Shown piece after piece: positions 55,186 through 63,234 of a stretch of 64,000 nt of DNA (within the stretch, counting starts at the first letter, position 1; every line of letters begins with the position of its first letter). The stretch spans positions 44,570 through 108,569 of the forward strand of contig JANQPX010000078.1 in assembly GCA_028285265.1 (NCBI GenBank). The letters run 5' to 3'. Source of the stretch: Geminicoccaceae bacterium (lineage in GTDB: Bacteria > Pseudomonadota > Alphaproteobacteria > Geminicoccales > Geminicoccaceae). A program made the position numbers and the translations under genes. The notes beneath the pieces were generated by a model. The model was given only the letters and a program-made list of their open reading frames with translations, was not told the origin of the DNA and ran no database searches.

Positions 55186-55436
55186 GCAAAATCCCATCCC
55201 CCTGCATCGACGTCTGCAAGTTCAAGCGTAAAGGTCATTGCATCGGTTGCTCCATGACCAAAAAGCAAAAGTCGAAGTTCAAGAAGCTGGACAAGAAAAA
55301 AGACAAGATGGCTTTCTACCGGACCCTGCTGGAGCAGCAGGTTGACCTAGGAGGCTATAGCCACTGGGAACGCACCTTCGAATATCGCTGCCGCAAGAAA
55401 GGCCGCGAGTCGCCACTCACGAAGCTAAAAACCTGA
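55182..55436 (+). CDS. DUF1289 domain protein
   Basis: This 84-residue protein matches DUF1289: SPCIDVCKFKRKGHCIGC with four Cys in a Cx3C-x7-Cx2C-like pattern, which could bind a metal or Fe-S cluster, followed by a basic region. The TTG start at 55182 overlaps the DUF1513 stop and is supported by CAGGAG. It closes the iron operon and is followed by a strong hairpin. Confidence 0.8.
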   Translation: MSKIPSPCIDVCKFKRKGHCIGCSMTKKQKSKFKKLDKKKDKMAFYRTLLEQQVDLGGYSHWERTFEYRCRKKGRESPLTKLKT

Positions 55437-55440
55437 CAAA

Positions 55441-55469
55441 AAAGAGCGCCTAAAACCAAGGCGCTCTTT
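55441..55469. terminator. Bidirectional terminator between iron operon and dps
   Basis: AAAGAGCGCCT (55441-55451) pairs with AGGCGCTCTTT (55459-55469) around a 7-base loop. The stem is flanked by an A run on one side and ends in TTT on the other, so it can terminate both the plus-strand iron operon and the minus-strand dps transcript. Confidence 0.85.
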
Positions 55470-55522
55470 CGACGCATATCGACACCCCTTACCAGGTCGT
55501 GTCTAGATCAACGTGCGGTCTA

Positions 55523-55996
55523 TCAGCCGCGGAGATGGGAACGAAGCATCCAAGCGAATTTATCGTGGATCTGGGCGCGCTCAATCGCCAGGTCGTTCGT
55601 GACAACGTCACCATGCTTGTCGGCTACAGCGGCGAGCGCGGTGAGCGTGGCAGACAAGGTTTCCTGGTCTTCTTGCAAATTCTTGATCATCGCCTTTGCA
55701 TCGATCTTGCCTTCGCATTCCTCGACTGCACTGCGGCGGAGGAAATCGGCATAACGGCCCTCAGCATGAGCATCAAGCGCCTTGATGCGTTCGGCTAGGT
55801 CGTCCTGCGCCACGAAATGATCTTCATACATTTTCTGGAAGAGATCATGCAGCGGGCCAAAGCCCATACCTTCGACATTCCAGTGATAATTCTGCGCCTT
55901 TAGCGTCTCAATCGCGGTCTCAGCCACGGCCTGAGTCAGCCCTTCTACAAGTTCTTGTTTGGCGTTGGGTTCAAGGGCTGTGACGACATTGCTCAT
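55523..55996 (-). CDS. dps: Dps family ferritin-like DNA-protection protein
   Basis: This 157-residue protein stores iron as a 12-subunit shell and protects DNA from oxidants. It has the ferroxidase residues: His in NYHWNV (His38), His50 in LHDLF, and Asp/Glu in QDDLAERI (Asp65, Glu69). The ATG follows GAGGAGCACC. A perfect ICE lies 38-54 bp upstream, overlapping the likely promoter, which suggests Irr represses it when iron is scarce. Confidence 0.93.
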   Translation of the reverse strand: MSNVVTALEPNAKQELVEGLTQAVAETAIETLKAQNYHWNVEGMGFGPLHDLFQKMYEDHFVAQDDLAERIKALDAHAEGRYADFLRRSAVEECEGKIDAKAMIKNLQEDQETLSATLTALAAVADKHGDVVTNDLAIERAQIHDKFAWMLRSHLRG

Positions 55997-56033
55997 CTCG
56001 GTGCTCCTCTTTTTGCCATGGCGGATGGATTAG

Positions 56034-56050
56034 TTTAGAAGATTTCTAAA
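56034..56050. promoter_or_regulatory. Perfect ICE (Irr operator) before dps
   Basis: The sequence TTTAGAA-GAT-TTCTAAA matches the ICE consensus at all fourteen defined positions and extends by one more paired base on each side (G...C). It is 38 bp upstream of the dps start codon. In rhizobial and related systems Irr sites this close to the promoter are repressive. Confidence 0.9.
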
Positions 56051-56058
56051 CCTATCCC

Positions 56059-56598
56059 CTATATAACTACGTCATCGGCGCTTTCCAGATCATTTCCCTG
56101 CAAAAGTCGGCCTAGCTGAACGATTAAGAACGTCGCTCGTCGCTGTGCCAACGAAGCGACCCGCCAACCAATGAGGGCTTCAACATTTTCATGGTCCTCA
56201 ACGACGGCCGCATTGAGCATTTGTAGGAACCAAAGCTCATCATTGGTCACCGCTTTGACGCCGACGGTAAAGAAACGAAGTTCGCGCTTGGCATGGGTAT
56301 CGAGGAGACGAAAAAATGCAGTCGCATAGGCGCTAGCCTCAGATGGAATGTCGACGGCCAGGAGAAAACAAGCCTCCTCCACGGCGGCCTTCGCGGTCAG
56401 CCTACTCTTGATCAGCCACCAACGCGCAGCCTCGAGCAACGCCTGGTCGGCAGCATCGAGCAAAACCGGATTGTTGGGCGCCGGTTCACAAGCGTTTGGG
56501 AATGGAATGACCACACTGCTCCCGGGCTTGGGACTGGGCAACTGGTTGGGACTCATCCTTTGCTCACCATGGCAAGTTGCATTGGCCAAAACCATCAT
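56059..56598 (-). CDS. Uncharacterised protein, distant paralogue of the Cys-rich gene at 57887-58387
   Basis: I do not recognise a named family. The 179-residue product has a Pro-rich N-terminal stretch and then an all-helical region (about 45-165). The segment HAKRELRFFTVGVKAVTNDE aligns with HCKRDLGFHAARCRCVSSDE of the protein at 57887-58387, sharing H-x-K-R-E/D-L-x-F and S/N-D-E; here the four Cys of the other protein are absent. The ATG at 56598 overlaps the DUF2325 stop codon (TGATG), so it is cotranslated with that gene. It is last in the four-gene set upstream of dps. Confidence 0.7.
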   Translation of the reverse strand: MMVLANATCHGEQRMSPNQLPSPKPGSSVVIPFPNACEPAPNNPVLLDAADQALLEAARWWLIKSRLTAKAAVEEACFLLAVDIPSEASAYATAFFRLLDTHAKRELRFFTVGVKAVTNDELWFLQMLNAAVVEDHENVEALIGWRVASLAQRRATFLIVQLGRLLQGNDLESADDVVI

Positions 56599-57872
56599 CA
56601 CTCGGCCTGAGCATTCACATCAAAGTTGGAAGGGATTGTGTTGGCTTCAAGGTCGACACCGCTCGCCTCAAGCATCCTGATCGCCCGCACAAAGCAAGAC
56701 GTACTACTGCTCCGAAGCGGTACAAAAGGTTTGGCCCGTCGCTTGCAAAGGTGCTTTGCCTTCAAGCAGGCTTGGTGGCTGATGCAGTCGATTGGGCAAA
56801 AAACGACATCTGCTTGATCCACAAGGCCATCTAGTGACTTCAGCGTTTCTTCCTTACCACCGTCGTGATGCAACAGACAGGCGTCAAGCGCCTCAACACG
56901 TGCGCGCAAATGCGGAACCAGTTGGTAACGTCCTCCAACATAGAGAATCTGACAGCCCTTTAGATCCGGTGGCATCGTGTCGTCTTCAACCTGCGTTCCG
57001 GCTGTCTTGGGCTGTAAGCTTGCCGAGAGATCGACATCCGCAATCGCATCCAGAAGGTGCCGCATGCGTTCATTCTGCTGTTCCAGCAGGCGAATGCGGG
57101 CTCTGGCGCTACTAAGCCGGCGCTCGCTGCGACCCCGGTCCGCTGGTTTCGTCCGAGACGGTGACGTCGCTTTGGTCATCCTAGCATAGGTGGAGGTGAG
57201 CTGCTGCCTCGTTACCTTCAACTCCTTTTCGAGGTCACCGATCTGCCGATCCTTGCCGGCAATCGTGTCCTGCGCATGCTGTCTCGCTTTGTTAAGGCGT
57301 ACGGCAAGCTGCTCAATCTGCCTTTCCGCCTGCCAAAGGGCCTTGGCGTTTTGCCGGTTATGTCCCCCCATGAAGTGGGACAGCATATGAACATCACCAA
57401 AGATGTTATTGCGCAGCCAGTCCGGTATATGGCTGTGACTCATAAAGGCCCAATAGGCAGCGGCAACATCTCCCTTGGCGCAAAGATCTTCCCAAAGCTG
57501 CTCAAGATCGGCATCGTCGCTTTGCTGCCCCACCAACTTGATGGTGCGCGCAAACTTTTCATCAAGAACCTTGCTCAAACTCCGACTGATCGGACCGTTT
57601 TCTGCAGCCCGCTCGACGAAAAAGCTATGGATCTGATGTTCACGAACATCGCCTTCAAAGCGTATTTTGTGGCGCTTGGTCACACGTTTGATGTCAGGAG
57701 GCCCCAGACAAGTTCCAACAATGGAACACATGAGCCACTTATCAAGCTCGAAGAGCCTTAGCCGTTTTTTGGGCCGCCGGAGGTTTCGAAGAACCAAGTC
57801 CATGCTTGAAGGTGGCTGTCCATCCATGCTGACGCCATGATTCAGAAACTTGAGCGTGGAATCGGAGCCCAT
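56598..57872 (-). CDS. DUF2325 domain protein with coiled-coil
   Basis: This 424-residue protein ends in a DUF2325 domain (about residues 305-400): GCQILYVGGRYQLVPHLRARV, then HHDGGKEETLKSLDGLVDQADVV and CISHQACLKAKHLCKRR. The middle (about 180-280) is a long coiled coil, and the N-terminal third is helical and unassigned. DUF2325 has a Rossmann-like fold in predictions and no proven function. The gene lies between the two related small genes and is coupled to the following one. Confidence 0.85.
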   Translation of the reverse strand: MGSDSTLKFLNHGVSMDGQPPSSMDLVLRNLRRPKKRLRLFELDKWLMCSIVGTCLGPPDIKRVTKRHKIRFEGDVREHQIHSFFVERAAENGPISRSLSKVLDEKFARTIKLVGQQSDDADLEQLWEDLCAKGDVAAAYWAFMSHSHIPDWLRNNIFGDVHMLSHFMGGHNRQNAKALWQAERQIEQLAVRLNKARQHAQDTIAGKDRQIGDLEKELKVTRQQLTSTYARMTKATSPSRTKPADRGRSERRLSSARARIRLLEQQNERMRHLLDAIADVDLSASLQPKTAGTQVEDDTMPPDLKGCQILYVGGRYQLVPHLRARVEALDACLLHHDGGKEETLKSLDGLVDQADVVFCPIDCISHQACLKAKHLCKRRAKPFVPLRSSSTSCFVRAIRMLEASGVDLEANTIPSNFDVNAQAE

Positions 57873-57886
57873 TGACGTCTTCCGTC

Positions 57887-58387
57887 TCAGTGCAGAGAAA
57901 CGGAATGCTGTTTACCGTAGGTAACCAAAGGACGAAGAGGCAGGCGTAGATTGTGACGCTGCATAAGGAGCGAGAGTGTGGATGCGTAGTTGAGCAGGTC
58001 ATCGACACACTTTCCGAAAACCAGCGAGCTGCCAATCTCTCTGGCATGAGCCGTCATGCCGGCATGGTTTGCAGCAATAATGCTGACGATCAGGATCTCA
58101 TCACTACTGACGCAGCGGCACCGAGCGGCATGAAAGCCAAGATCGCGTTTGCAGTGACAAGAGACAGTGTTGTAGAATCCATGAAAGGCAGAAAGTGCTG
58201 CCTCCACCGCCGACAGGCCGAATGCCACATGGAAGCCCTGGACGATCGCTGTCTCCGACCCTTTGGCCAGGCGATTTCGGAACGCCCAGATCACTAATTG
58301 CTCACCGATCGACAACTGATCGATGGTGATGGCGGGGAAGCGCCCATCCGTCTGATCATAGGTCCGTGCGTCAATGGACTGGGTCAA
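57887..58387 (-). CDS. Uncharacterised Cys-rich protein, paralogue of 56059-56598
   Basis: This 166-residue protein is helical and carries CHC-x10-CRC (about residues 77-92), a likely metal or Fe-S site, plus one more Cys near the C-terminus. It aligns in its central region with the protein at 56059-56598, where these Cys residues are missing. The TTG start at 58387 has a fine AGAGGAGGGA ribosome site; the gene overlaps the end of 58371-58907 by 17 bp. No known family was recognised. Confidence 0.7.
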   Translation of the reverse strand: MTQSIDARTYDQTDGRFPAITIDQLSIGEQLVIWAFRNRLAKGSETAIVQGFHVAFGLSAVEAALSAFHGFYNTVSCHCKRDLGFHAARCRCVSSDEILIVSIIAANHAGMTAHAREIGSSLVFGKCVDDLLNYASTLSLLMQRHNLRLPLRPLVTYGKQHSVSLH

Positions 58388-58907
58388 GGAGTCCCTCCTC
58401 TAGAAGCCTGTCTTGCCAAAAGCGTTTGTCTTCCGCCTGTCGCTTTTGCTCGATCGCCAGATAGCGAGTCATCAACGGGCAGTTTGGAATGGCTGCAGCC
58501 GGTACTGGCGTTGGGCAGCAGTCCCTTGAACAGCAAAGGGTGCTCACGATCTCCGTCCGGGTCGTTTCATCTACAAGGTCGAGCAGGCAGAGTTTCAGCG
58601 TCGTGCACACGGTCCGCAGCACCGCGGCTGTAGGATCGAGCTCTAAGCGCAACAGACGCAGGATCTGATCCCGGCCATCGGGAGTCGTGATGAGCTGGTC
58701 ACCGTCTCCGGCGACCTCGACATGCCCCTTGTTCCAAAGAACTTTGATGCGGTCTCGAATGAAATCGGTTGTTGGTGTGAAGTGATCGCCACTAGCTCGT
58801 TTGATCCTTCCAATGAGAACCGACGCAGTCTGCGCCTGGCTCGATGCGAAGCCGAGCAAGGCCAGATCGACCAGTGTCTTGGAATTAAGGACTTCATTGT
58901 CTCTCAT
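58371..58907 (-). CDS. Winged-helix-like protein with Cys-rich C-terminal part
   Basis: This 178-residue protein has a plausible winged helix at about residues 8-80 (TLVDLALLGFASSQAQTASVLIG, FIRDRIKVLWNKGHVEV, LITTPDGRDQILR) followed by a helical region with LCCSRDCC near residue 126. The Cys cluster might sense iron, redox state or haem. It is the first gene of the four-gene set and lies 150 bp after the end of hmuV. ATG 58907 is chosen over GTG 58940. Regulator function is inferred. Confidence 0.65.
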   Translation of the reverse strand: MRDNEVLNSKTLVDLALLGFASSQAQTASVLIGRIKRASGDHFTPTTDFIRDRIKVLWNKGHVEVAGDGDQLITTPDGRDQILRLLRLELDPTAAVLRTVCTTLKLCLLDLVDETTRTEIVSTLCCSRDCCPTPVPAAAIPNCPLMTRYLAIEQKRQAEDKRFWQDRLLEEGLLDPVH

Positions 58908-59057
58908 GATCACAATCCAGAGCGCGATAAAAGGAACCACGCGATAACAACAGAATTACGCATATCCAGTTTACGATCAACAAAATACTTCAATATTATA
59001 GTAGATTGGAATTTTTATAGATTAATTTTAATTCACTGTTGCTGATTTTTATTTAGA
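58908..59057. promoter_or_regulatory. AT-rich promoter region of the DUF2325 gene set
   Basis: This stretch is strongly AT-rich, like the other iron-regulated promoters in this window, and carries several TATA-like tracts. The ICE-like site at 59052-59068 overlaps its upstream end. Confidence 0.5.
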
Positions 59058-59068
59058 TCAATTCAAAA
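59052..59068. promoter_or_regulatory. Weak ICE-like site at the end of hmuV
   Basis: TTTAGAT-CAA-TTCAAAA has two differences from the ICE consensus. It overlaps the stop codon of hmuV, 145 bp before the start of the winged-helix-like gene, so it could regulate the four-gene set. The match is less secure than at dps. Confidence 0.4.
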
Positions 59069-59918
59069 TAGAACGTGACGTGAGCATGCTTGGAGGATCT
59101 TCATTTGACGCTGGCAGCGTAACAACGAGAGGAATGGCTTGGCCGGGATGATCGAGCACAGCAGTACGGATGGCGAAGACGTCCTCGATCATCTGAGGGA
59201 TCAAAACTTCCTCGGGACGGCCGCTGGTGACAAGATGACCACCTTTGAGCAGGCAAACATGGTCGGCCACCGATGCAGCAAGGTTCAGATCATGGAGAAC
59301 CGCAAGGATTGTACCTCCCGCCTTCGAAAAATCCCGAGCGATAGCCAAGACCTGTTGCTGGTGAGCGAGGTCAAGGCTTGCTGTCGGTTCATCGAGCATC
59401 AACAGTCGGCCACTGACGTCTCCGCTACCGTCCATCAGTTGAGCGAGCACACGCGCGAGCTGAACCCGCTGCTGCTCCCCCCCGGAGAGCGTCGGATATC
59501 GACGGTCGGCCAGATGTGCGACATCGGCTGCTACTAACGCAGCTTCAATGACCTGACGATCAAGAACTGCCGAGCTCTGACGGACATGAGGGCTTCGCCC
59601 AAGCGCCACCACCTCGACGACGCTAAAGGCAAAACCAAGCGTGGTGCTTTGCGAGAGGACAGCACGAGCTCGCGCTAAGTCGTCTGGCTCCCATTGGTCG
59701 AGCGGCCGCCCGTTAAATTGAACCCCACCCCGGCTTGAAGCCAGCGCACCACTCAGAACCCGTAGTAAGGTTGATTTGCCAGCGCCGTTGGGGCCGAGCA
59801 GGCAAGTGACCGTACCAGAAAGCAAGTTGATGGAGACATCGTCCAACAATCGGACATTGCCCATCTCAACGCTGAGATTCCTCGCTGCCAGTAGAGGCTC
59901 TGATTCTTGACTACTCAT
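59058..59918 (-). CDS. hmuV: Haem ABC transporter ATP-binding protein HmuV
   Basis: This 286-residue protein powers haem import. It has Walker A GPNGAGKSTLL, the signature LSGGEQQRVQLARVLA and Walker B LLMLDEPTASLD. The start overlaps the HmuU stop as ATGA. It is the last gene of the hmuSTUV operon. Confidence 0.93.
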   Translation of the reverse strand: MSSQESEPLLAARNLSVEMGNVRLLDDVSINLLSGTVTCLLGPNGAGKSTLLRVLSGALASSRGGVQFNGRPLDQWEPDDLARARAVLSQSTTLGFAFSVVEVVALGRSPHVRQSSAVLDRQVIEAALVAADVAHLADRRYPTLSGGEQQRVQLARVLAQLMDGSGDVSGRLLMLDEPTASLDLAHQQQVLAIARDFSKAGGTILAVLHDLNLAASVADHVCLLKGGHLVTSGRPEEVLIPQMIEDVFAIRTAVLDHPGQAIPLVVTLPASNEDPPSMLTSRSILN

Positions 59919-61024
59919 ATCGACAAGCCGCGGCGGCGAGCGAGCAACCAGAGGAAAAAGGGGCCACCGAAACAGGCGGTCACGATGCCAATCGGAAGCT
60001 CGGCTGGTAGGACGACCGTGCGCGCGACCATGTCGGCGAGCAGCAGGAGACAGCCGCCGAGCATCGCCGAAGCCGGCAGCAGATACCGATGATCTGGACC
60101 AATCGCCAGGCGCACCAGATGTGGCGTCACCAAACCCACAAAACCGATCACACCACTCACGGCGACCCCCGCACCGGTAATCAAAGCGGTCAAGACAATG
60201 ATAGTCTGCTTCGTTCGATCAACGTCAAAGCCGAGATAATGGGCTTCGGATTCGCCGAGCAACATGGCGTTGAGGGCACGTGCCATGCGCGGTAGCAGCA
60301 GGGATGGCACAAGAATTAAACCGATCGCCGGCAGCAGCGAGGTCCAGGTGATTGCCGCGAGGCTGCCCATCATCCAAAAGGTCAGCTCCCGCAGCTGCTG
60401 ATCATCACTGATAAACGTGAAGATGCCAAGAACGGCACCGGCAAGCGCATTGATCGCGATACCCGCGAGTAGCATCGTGGCGATGTTGATAGCGCCGTCT
60501 CGCGTTGCGATACGCTGCACGATTAGGGTAACGGTAAGCCCACCGACGAAAGCGGCGAGTGGCAGGAAAAAGGGACGTAGAGCAGGATCGAGGCCACCAA
60601 TTAGAACCCCACCAATCACTATAGTGGCGACGGCACCGAGTGCTGCTCCCGTTGAAACACCGATGAGTCCAGGGTCGGCCAAGGGGTTTCTGAAGAGGCC
60701 TTGCATTGCCGCGCCTGCGATCGCTAATCCACTGCCGACGGCAAGCCCGAGAACCGCACGAGGTAGGCGAATGGCTAAGACAACCGACTGATCCCGCAGC
60801 GCGATTTCTGCGCCTGTCGGCAAGCCAATGGCATCCATGAGAATAGCTGCTACCTGAAGCGGTGGAATTGCGATCGCACCCCAGCCGATGGAGAGGATAA
60901 AGCAGAACACCAAGGCAATGCCGAGTGCCGAAAGGGCGATTGGCCCCATGGCTTTTGGCCACAAGATGGCCTGTCGGGTCGAATTGCGCGTCGTATTGAT
61001 GGTGACGTCAACGATTCCCGCCAT
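59915..61024 (-). CDS. hmuU: Haem ABC transporter permease HmuU
   Basis: This 369-residue inner-membrane protein belongs to the FecCD/BtuC family with about ten hydrophobic segments. Typical motifs include LPRAVLGLAVGSGLAIAGAAMQG, NPLADPGLIGVSTGA and the cytoplasmic GFVGLVTPHLVRLAIGPDHR that contacts the ATPase. It is encoded between hmuT and hmuV with an 8-bp gap and a 4-bp overlap respectively. Confidence 0.93.
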   Translation of the reverse strand: MAGIVDVTINTTRNSTRQAILWPKAMGPIALSALGIALVFCFILSIGWGAIAIPPLQVAAILMDAIGLPTGAEIALRDQSVVLAIRLPRAVLGLAVGSGLAIAGAAMQGLFRNPLADPGLIGVSTGAALGAVATIVIGGVLIGGLDPALRPFFLPLAAFVGGLTVTLIVQRIATRDGAINIATMLLAGIAINALAGAVLGIFTFISDDQQLRELTFWMMGSLAAITWTSLLPAIGLILVPSLLLPRMARALNAMLLGESEAHYLGFDVDRTKQTIIVLTALITGAGVAVSGVIGFVGLVTPHLVRLAIGPDHRYLLPASAMLGGCLLLLADMVARTVVLPAELPIGIVTACFGGPFFLWLLARRRGLSI

Positions 61025-61032
61025 GGCGTTGG

Positions 61033-61890
61033 CTAGTTGACCGGTTTCGGTTTGAGATCAGCCAGGGCGGCTGCAAGTATCCGCGCCGCTTCCGGTGTAC
61101 GCGGGCCAAAGCCGAGCAGCAACAAGCCCTCCATGCTGATGAGGGCTTGGTTCTGGCCTGCAGGCGTCAAGGCGATATCCGGCAACGCCAACAGTGCCTC
61201 CTTGCCACCCGAGGCCTCAACGGAGCGATTCATCATAAGAATGACATCTGGTGCTGCCTCGATCGCTGCCTCTGGCGAGAGCGGCTTGTAGCCTTCGAGA
61301 CCAGTCACAGCATTCTCGGCACCAGCCAGATCAATGATTGCATCAGCCGATGTGCCCGCGCCACCAATCATCGGTGCGCCACGTCCGGTGTTGAGAACGA
61401 ACATCAATCGTTGTGGCGACGCTGCTACGACGTCGACTTCCGCAGCGAGCGCTTCGAAGTCGGCTTCGACCTGTCGAGCAAGTTCGTGTCCTTTCTCAGT
61501 CAAATCGAGTGCGATAGCCACATCGTGGATCTTGTCAATGATGCCCTTGGGACTGGGTTCATCCTCGATCATCGTGATTTCGACGCCAGCCTCCCGCAGC
61601 TGATCCAGCACTGGTGCGGGACCGGCATCAGCGATGGCCAATATGTGATCAGGCTCGAGCGCAAGAATCGGCTCGGCAGATAGACGGCGCATATAGCCGA
61701 CATCCGGCAGCTCCGTCGCAACGTCGGGATACAGGCTGGTGCTGTCGACGGCAACCAAACGATCGCCAGCCCCGAGCGCGTAGACGATCTCGGTGACCGA
61801 TCCGCCAATTGAGACGATACGTTCCTGATCAGCGCGCGCAGGGACGTTAAGAAGCGTAAACAACAACAACACAAAAATGAGGCGTAGCAT
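61033..61890 (-). CDS. hmuT: Haem-binding periplasmic protein HmuT
   Basis: This 285-residue protein has a signal peptide (about residues 1-20, ending ARA) and a class III binding-protein fold. IVSIGGSVTEIVYALGAGDRLVAVDSTSLYP and LPDVGYMRRLSAEPILAL, cited by their positions 24-72, are characteristic, and Tyr60 or the nearby Ser/Tyr set is likely to bind haem iron. It overlaps hmuS by one base. Confidence 0.92.
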   Translation of the reverse strand: MLRLIFVLLLFTLLNVPARADQERIVSIGGSVTEIVYALGAGDRLVAVDSTSLYPDVATELPDVGYMRRLSAEPILALEPDHILAIADAGPAPVLDQLREAGVEITMIEDEPSPKGIIDKIHDVAIALDLTEKGHELARQVEADFEALAAEVDVVAASPQRLMFVLNTGRGAPMIGGAGTSADAIIDLAGAENAVTGLEGYKPLSPEAAIEAAPDVILMMNRSVEASGGKEALLALPDIALTPAGQNQALISMEGLLLLGFGPRTPEAARILAAALADLKPKPVN

Positions 61891-62960
61891 TATCCGGCCT
61901 CCTTTGATGCGATACTCTCGACCAGCTCACGCCAAACTGGATTCTCGGGCTGACCTTTCTCACGTCGGCCGAACAACGTGAGGACAAGCTGCTCGTCGTG
62001 ATCGAAGATCTCGTAGGACGTGATCTGTCCTCGCTCAGTTGGCTTCTTAACAACCCATGACGAGCCGATCTCATCTTCCTTCAGATGGAGATTGAAGCCA
62101 GGATCAAGGATGTTCCACCATGCTCCCATCCCTCTCAGTTCCCGGATAGGACCAGTGTGAATCTGCGTACAACCTCGATTATTGACAAACACCATGATTG
62201 GCAAATCGCGCGCGGCAACTGTCTCCAGCAGCCCCCGATGTGCGATCAAATCGGTTTCATAGGCGAACTCGGGGCCAACAGAGCGAAGGGCATCCAACCG
62301 ATCAATCTCAAACCGCCGAAGCAACAGGTGGAAATCATGGACGTTCTGAAGTTCCCGCCAGGCCATTCTTAGCCCTGTCACATCGTGTTGGCGAGGCGGC
62401 CGCTTTTGAGATTGTGGCTCAACAGCGAGATCATCCTCCCAGGCGACGGTTGCCATGTCGGCAACCAACCGCTCGAACGCCGCATGATCGCTCTCTGGTC
62501 GGAGATGCACTTTGTGAACCGCGTGGCCGCTCACGTCGAAAAACTGCAGGCTACGTTTCGGAAGTTCGCTCTCAGGATTTGGCTCCTCGAGTGCAAAACC
62601 GAAGCGCCAGTTCCTTAGGAAAAGTCGAAGATCAATCTGATCCCCATAAACGCCGGCAACCTGACCGTCCCCTTCGAGCTTGCCATAGGTCCCGACCTTT
62701 TCGTGAACCGCTGCCTCGTTGCGTGTCAGGGCCATGACTTGTCCGAGCGAAGGCAAACGCTCGACGATGGCGAACGCTGCATCGGGCAAGCGCTTTGCTA
62801 CCTGCCGCCCCGATGGACCGGCCGTAGCGGCAACAAGCTCTGCCTCACTTATGCCGATACGCGCTGCCATATCCCGCGGTCGCATCGCTGTCTTCTGCGG
62901 CAAGGCTTCAACGGCATCGCGAATGACCTGATGAGCTGGGCTTTCATCGGGATCGAGCAT
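61890..62960 (-). CDS. hmuS: Hemin-degrading factor HmuS/ChuS family
   Basis: This 356-residue cytoplasmic protein has the two-repeat HmuS/ChuS layout. It takes haem from the transporter and frees its iron, though some members act only as haem carriers. Markers include VMALTRNEAAVHEKVGTYGKLEG in the first half and the matching VFVNNRGCTQIHTGPI region in the second. It is the first gene of the operon. Two ICE-like sites lie in the divergent gap upstream, so it should be iron-responsive. Confidence 0.92.
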   Translation of the reverse strand: MLDPDESPAHQVIRDAVEALPQKTAMRPRDMAARIGISEAELVAATAGPSGRQVAKRLPDAAFAIVERLPSLGQVMALTRNEAAVHEKVGTYGKLEGDGQVAGVYGDQIDLRLFLRNWRFGFALEEPNPESELPKRSLQFFDVSGHAVHKVHLRPESDHAAFERLVADMATVAWEDDLAVEPQSQKRPPRQHDVTGLRMAWRELQNVHDFHLLLRRFEIDRLDALRSVGPEFAYETDLIAHRGLLETVAARDLPIMVFVNNRGCTQIHTGPIRELRGMGAWWNILDPGFNLHLKEDEIGSSWVVKKPTERGQITSYEIFDHDEQLVLTLFGRREKGQPENPVWRELVESIASKEAG

Positions 62961-63056
62961 GGGAGACTCTTCATTGATGAGTGGATGATACCGATAGCCA
63001 TCGGAGGCCTATAATATGCATGTCAGCAGATGCAATATTCAAGTAGAAACTGTCAA

Positions 63057-63073
63057 TTTGGAATCGTTCTATT
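63057..63073. promoter_or_regulatory. ICE-like site between hmuS and the methyltransferase (A)
   Basis: TTTGGAA-TCG-TTCTATT has three differences from the ICE consensus. It is 97 bp upstream of hmuS in an AT-rich divergent promoter and 36 bp from a second ICE-like site. Confidence 0.4.
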
Positions 63074-63108
63074 TACAAAGAGAAATATTTTGTCGATCAT
63101 TACTATAG

Positions 63109-63125
63109 ATTAGAATTGTTCTTAT
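63109..63125. promoter_or_regulatory. ICE-like site between hmuS and the methyltransferase (B)
   Basis: ATTAGAA-TTG-TTCTTAT has three differences from the ICE consensus with both TAGAA and TTCT cores kept. It lies 110 bp before the methyltransferase and 149 bp before hmuS. Confidence 0.45.
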
Positions 63126-63234
63126 TTGAAAGCGAGGTACACAATTGCAAAAATGACATCTTGCCTATTGGCAAATACCCATCAACGTCATAAGAAGACA
63201 TCAAGCTCAACCAACTCCAGGCGACAAGGTGTAT

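Noticed and set aside
58938..58940. GTG start for the winged-helix-like gene
   Set aside because: The extra 11 residues are hydrophobic and not preceded by a ribosome site; ATG 58907 fits better, though neither is certain.
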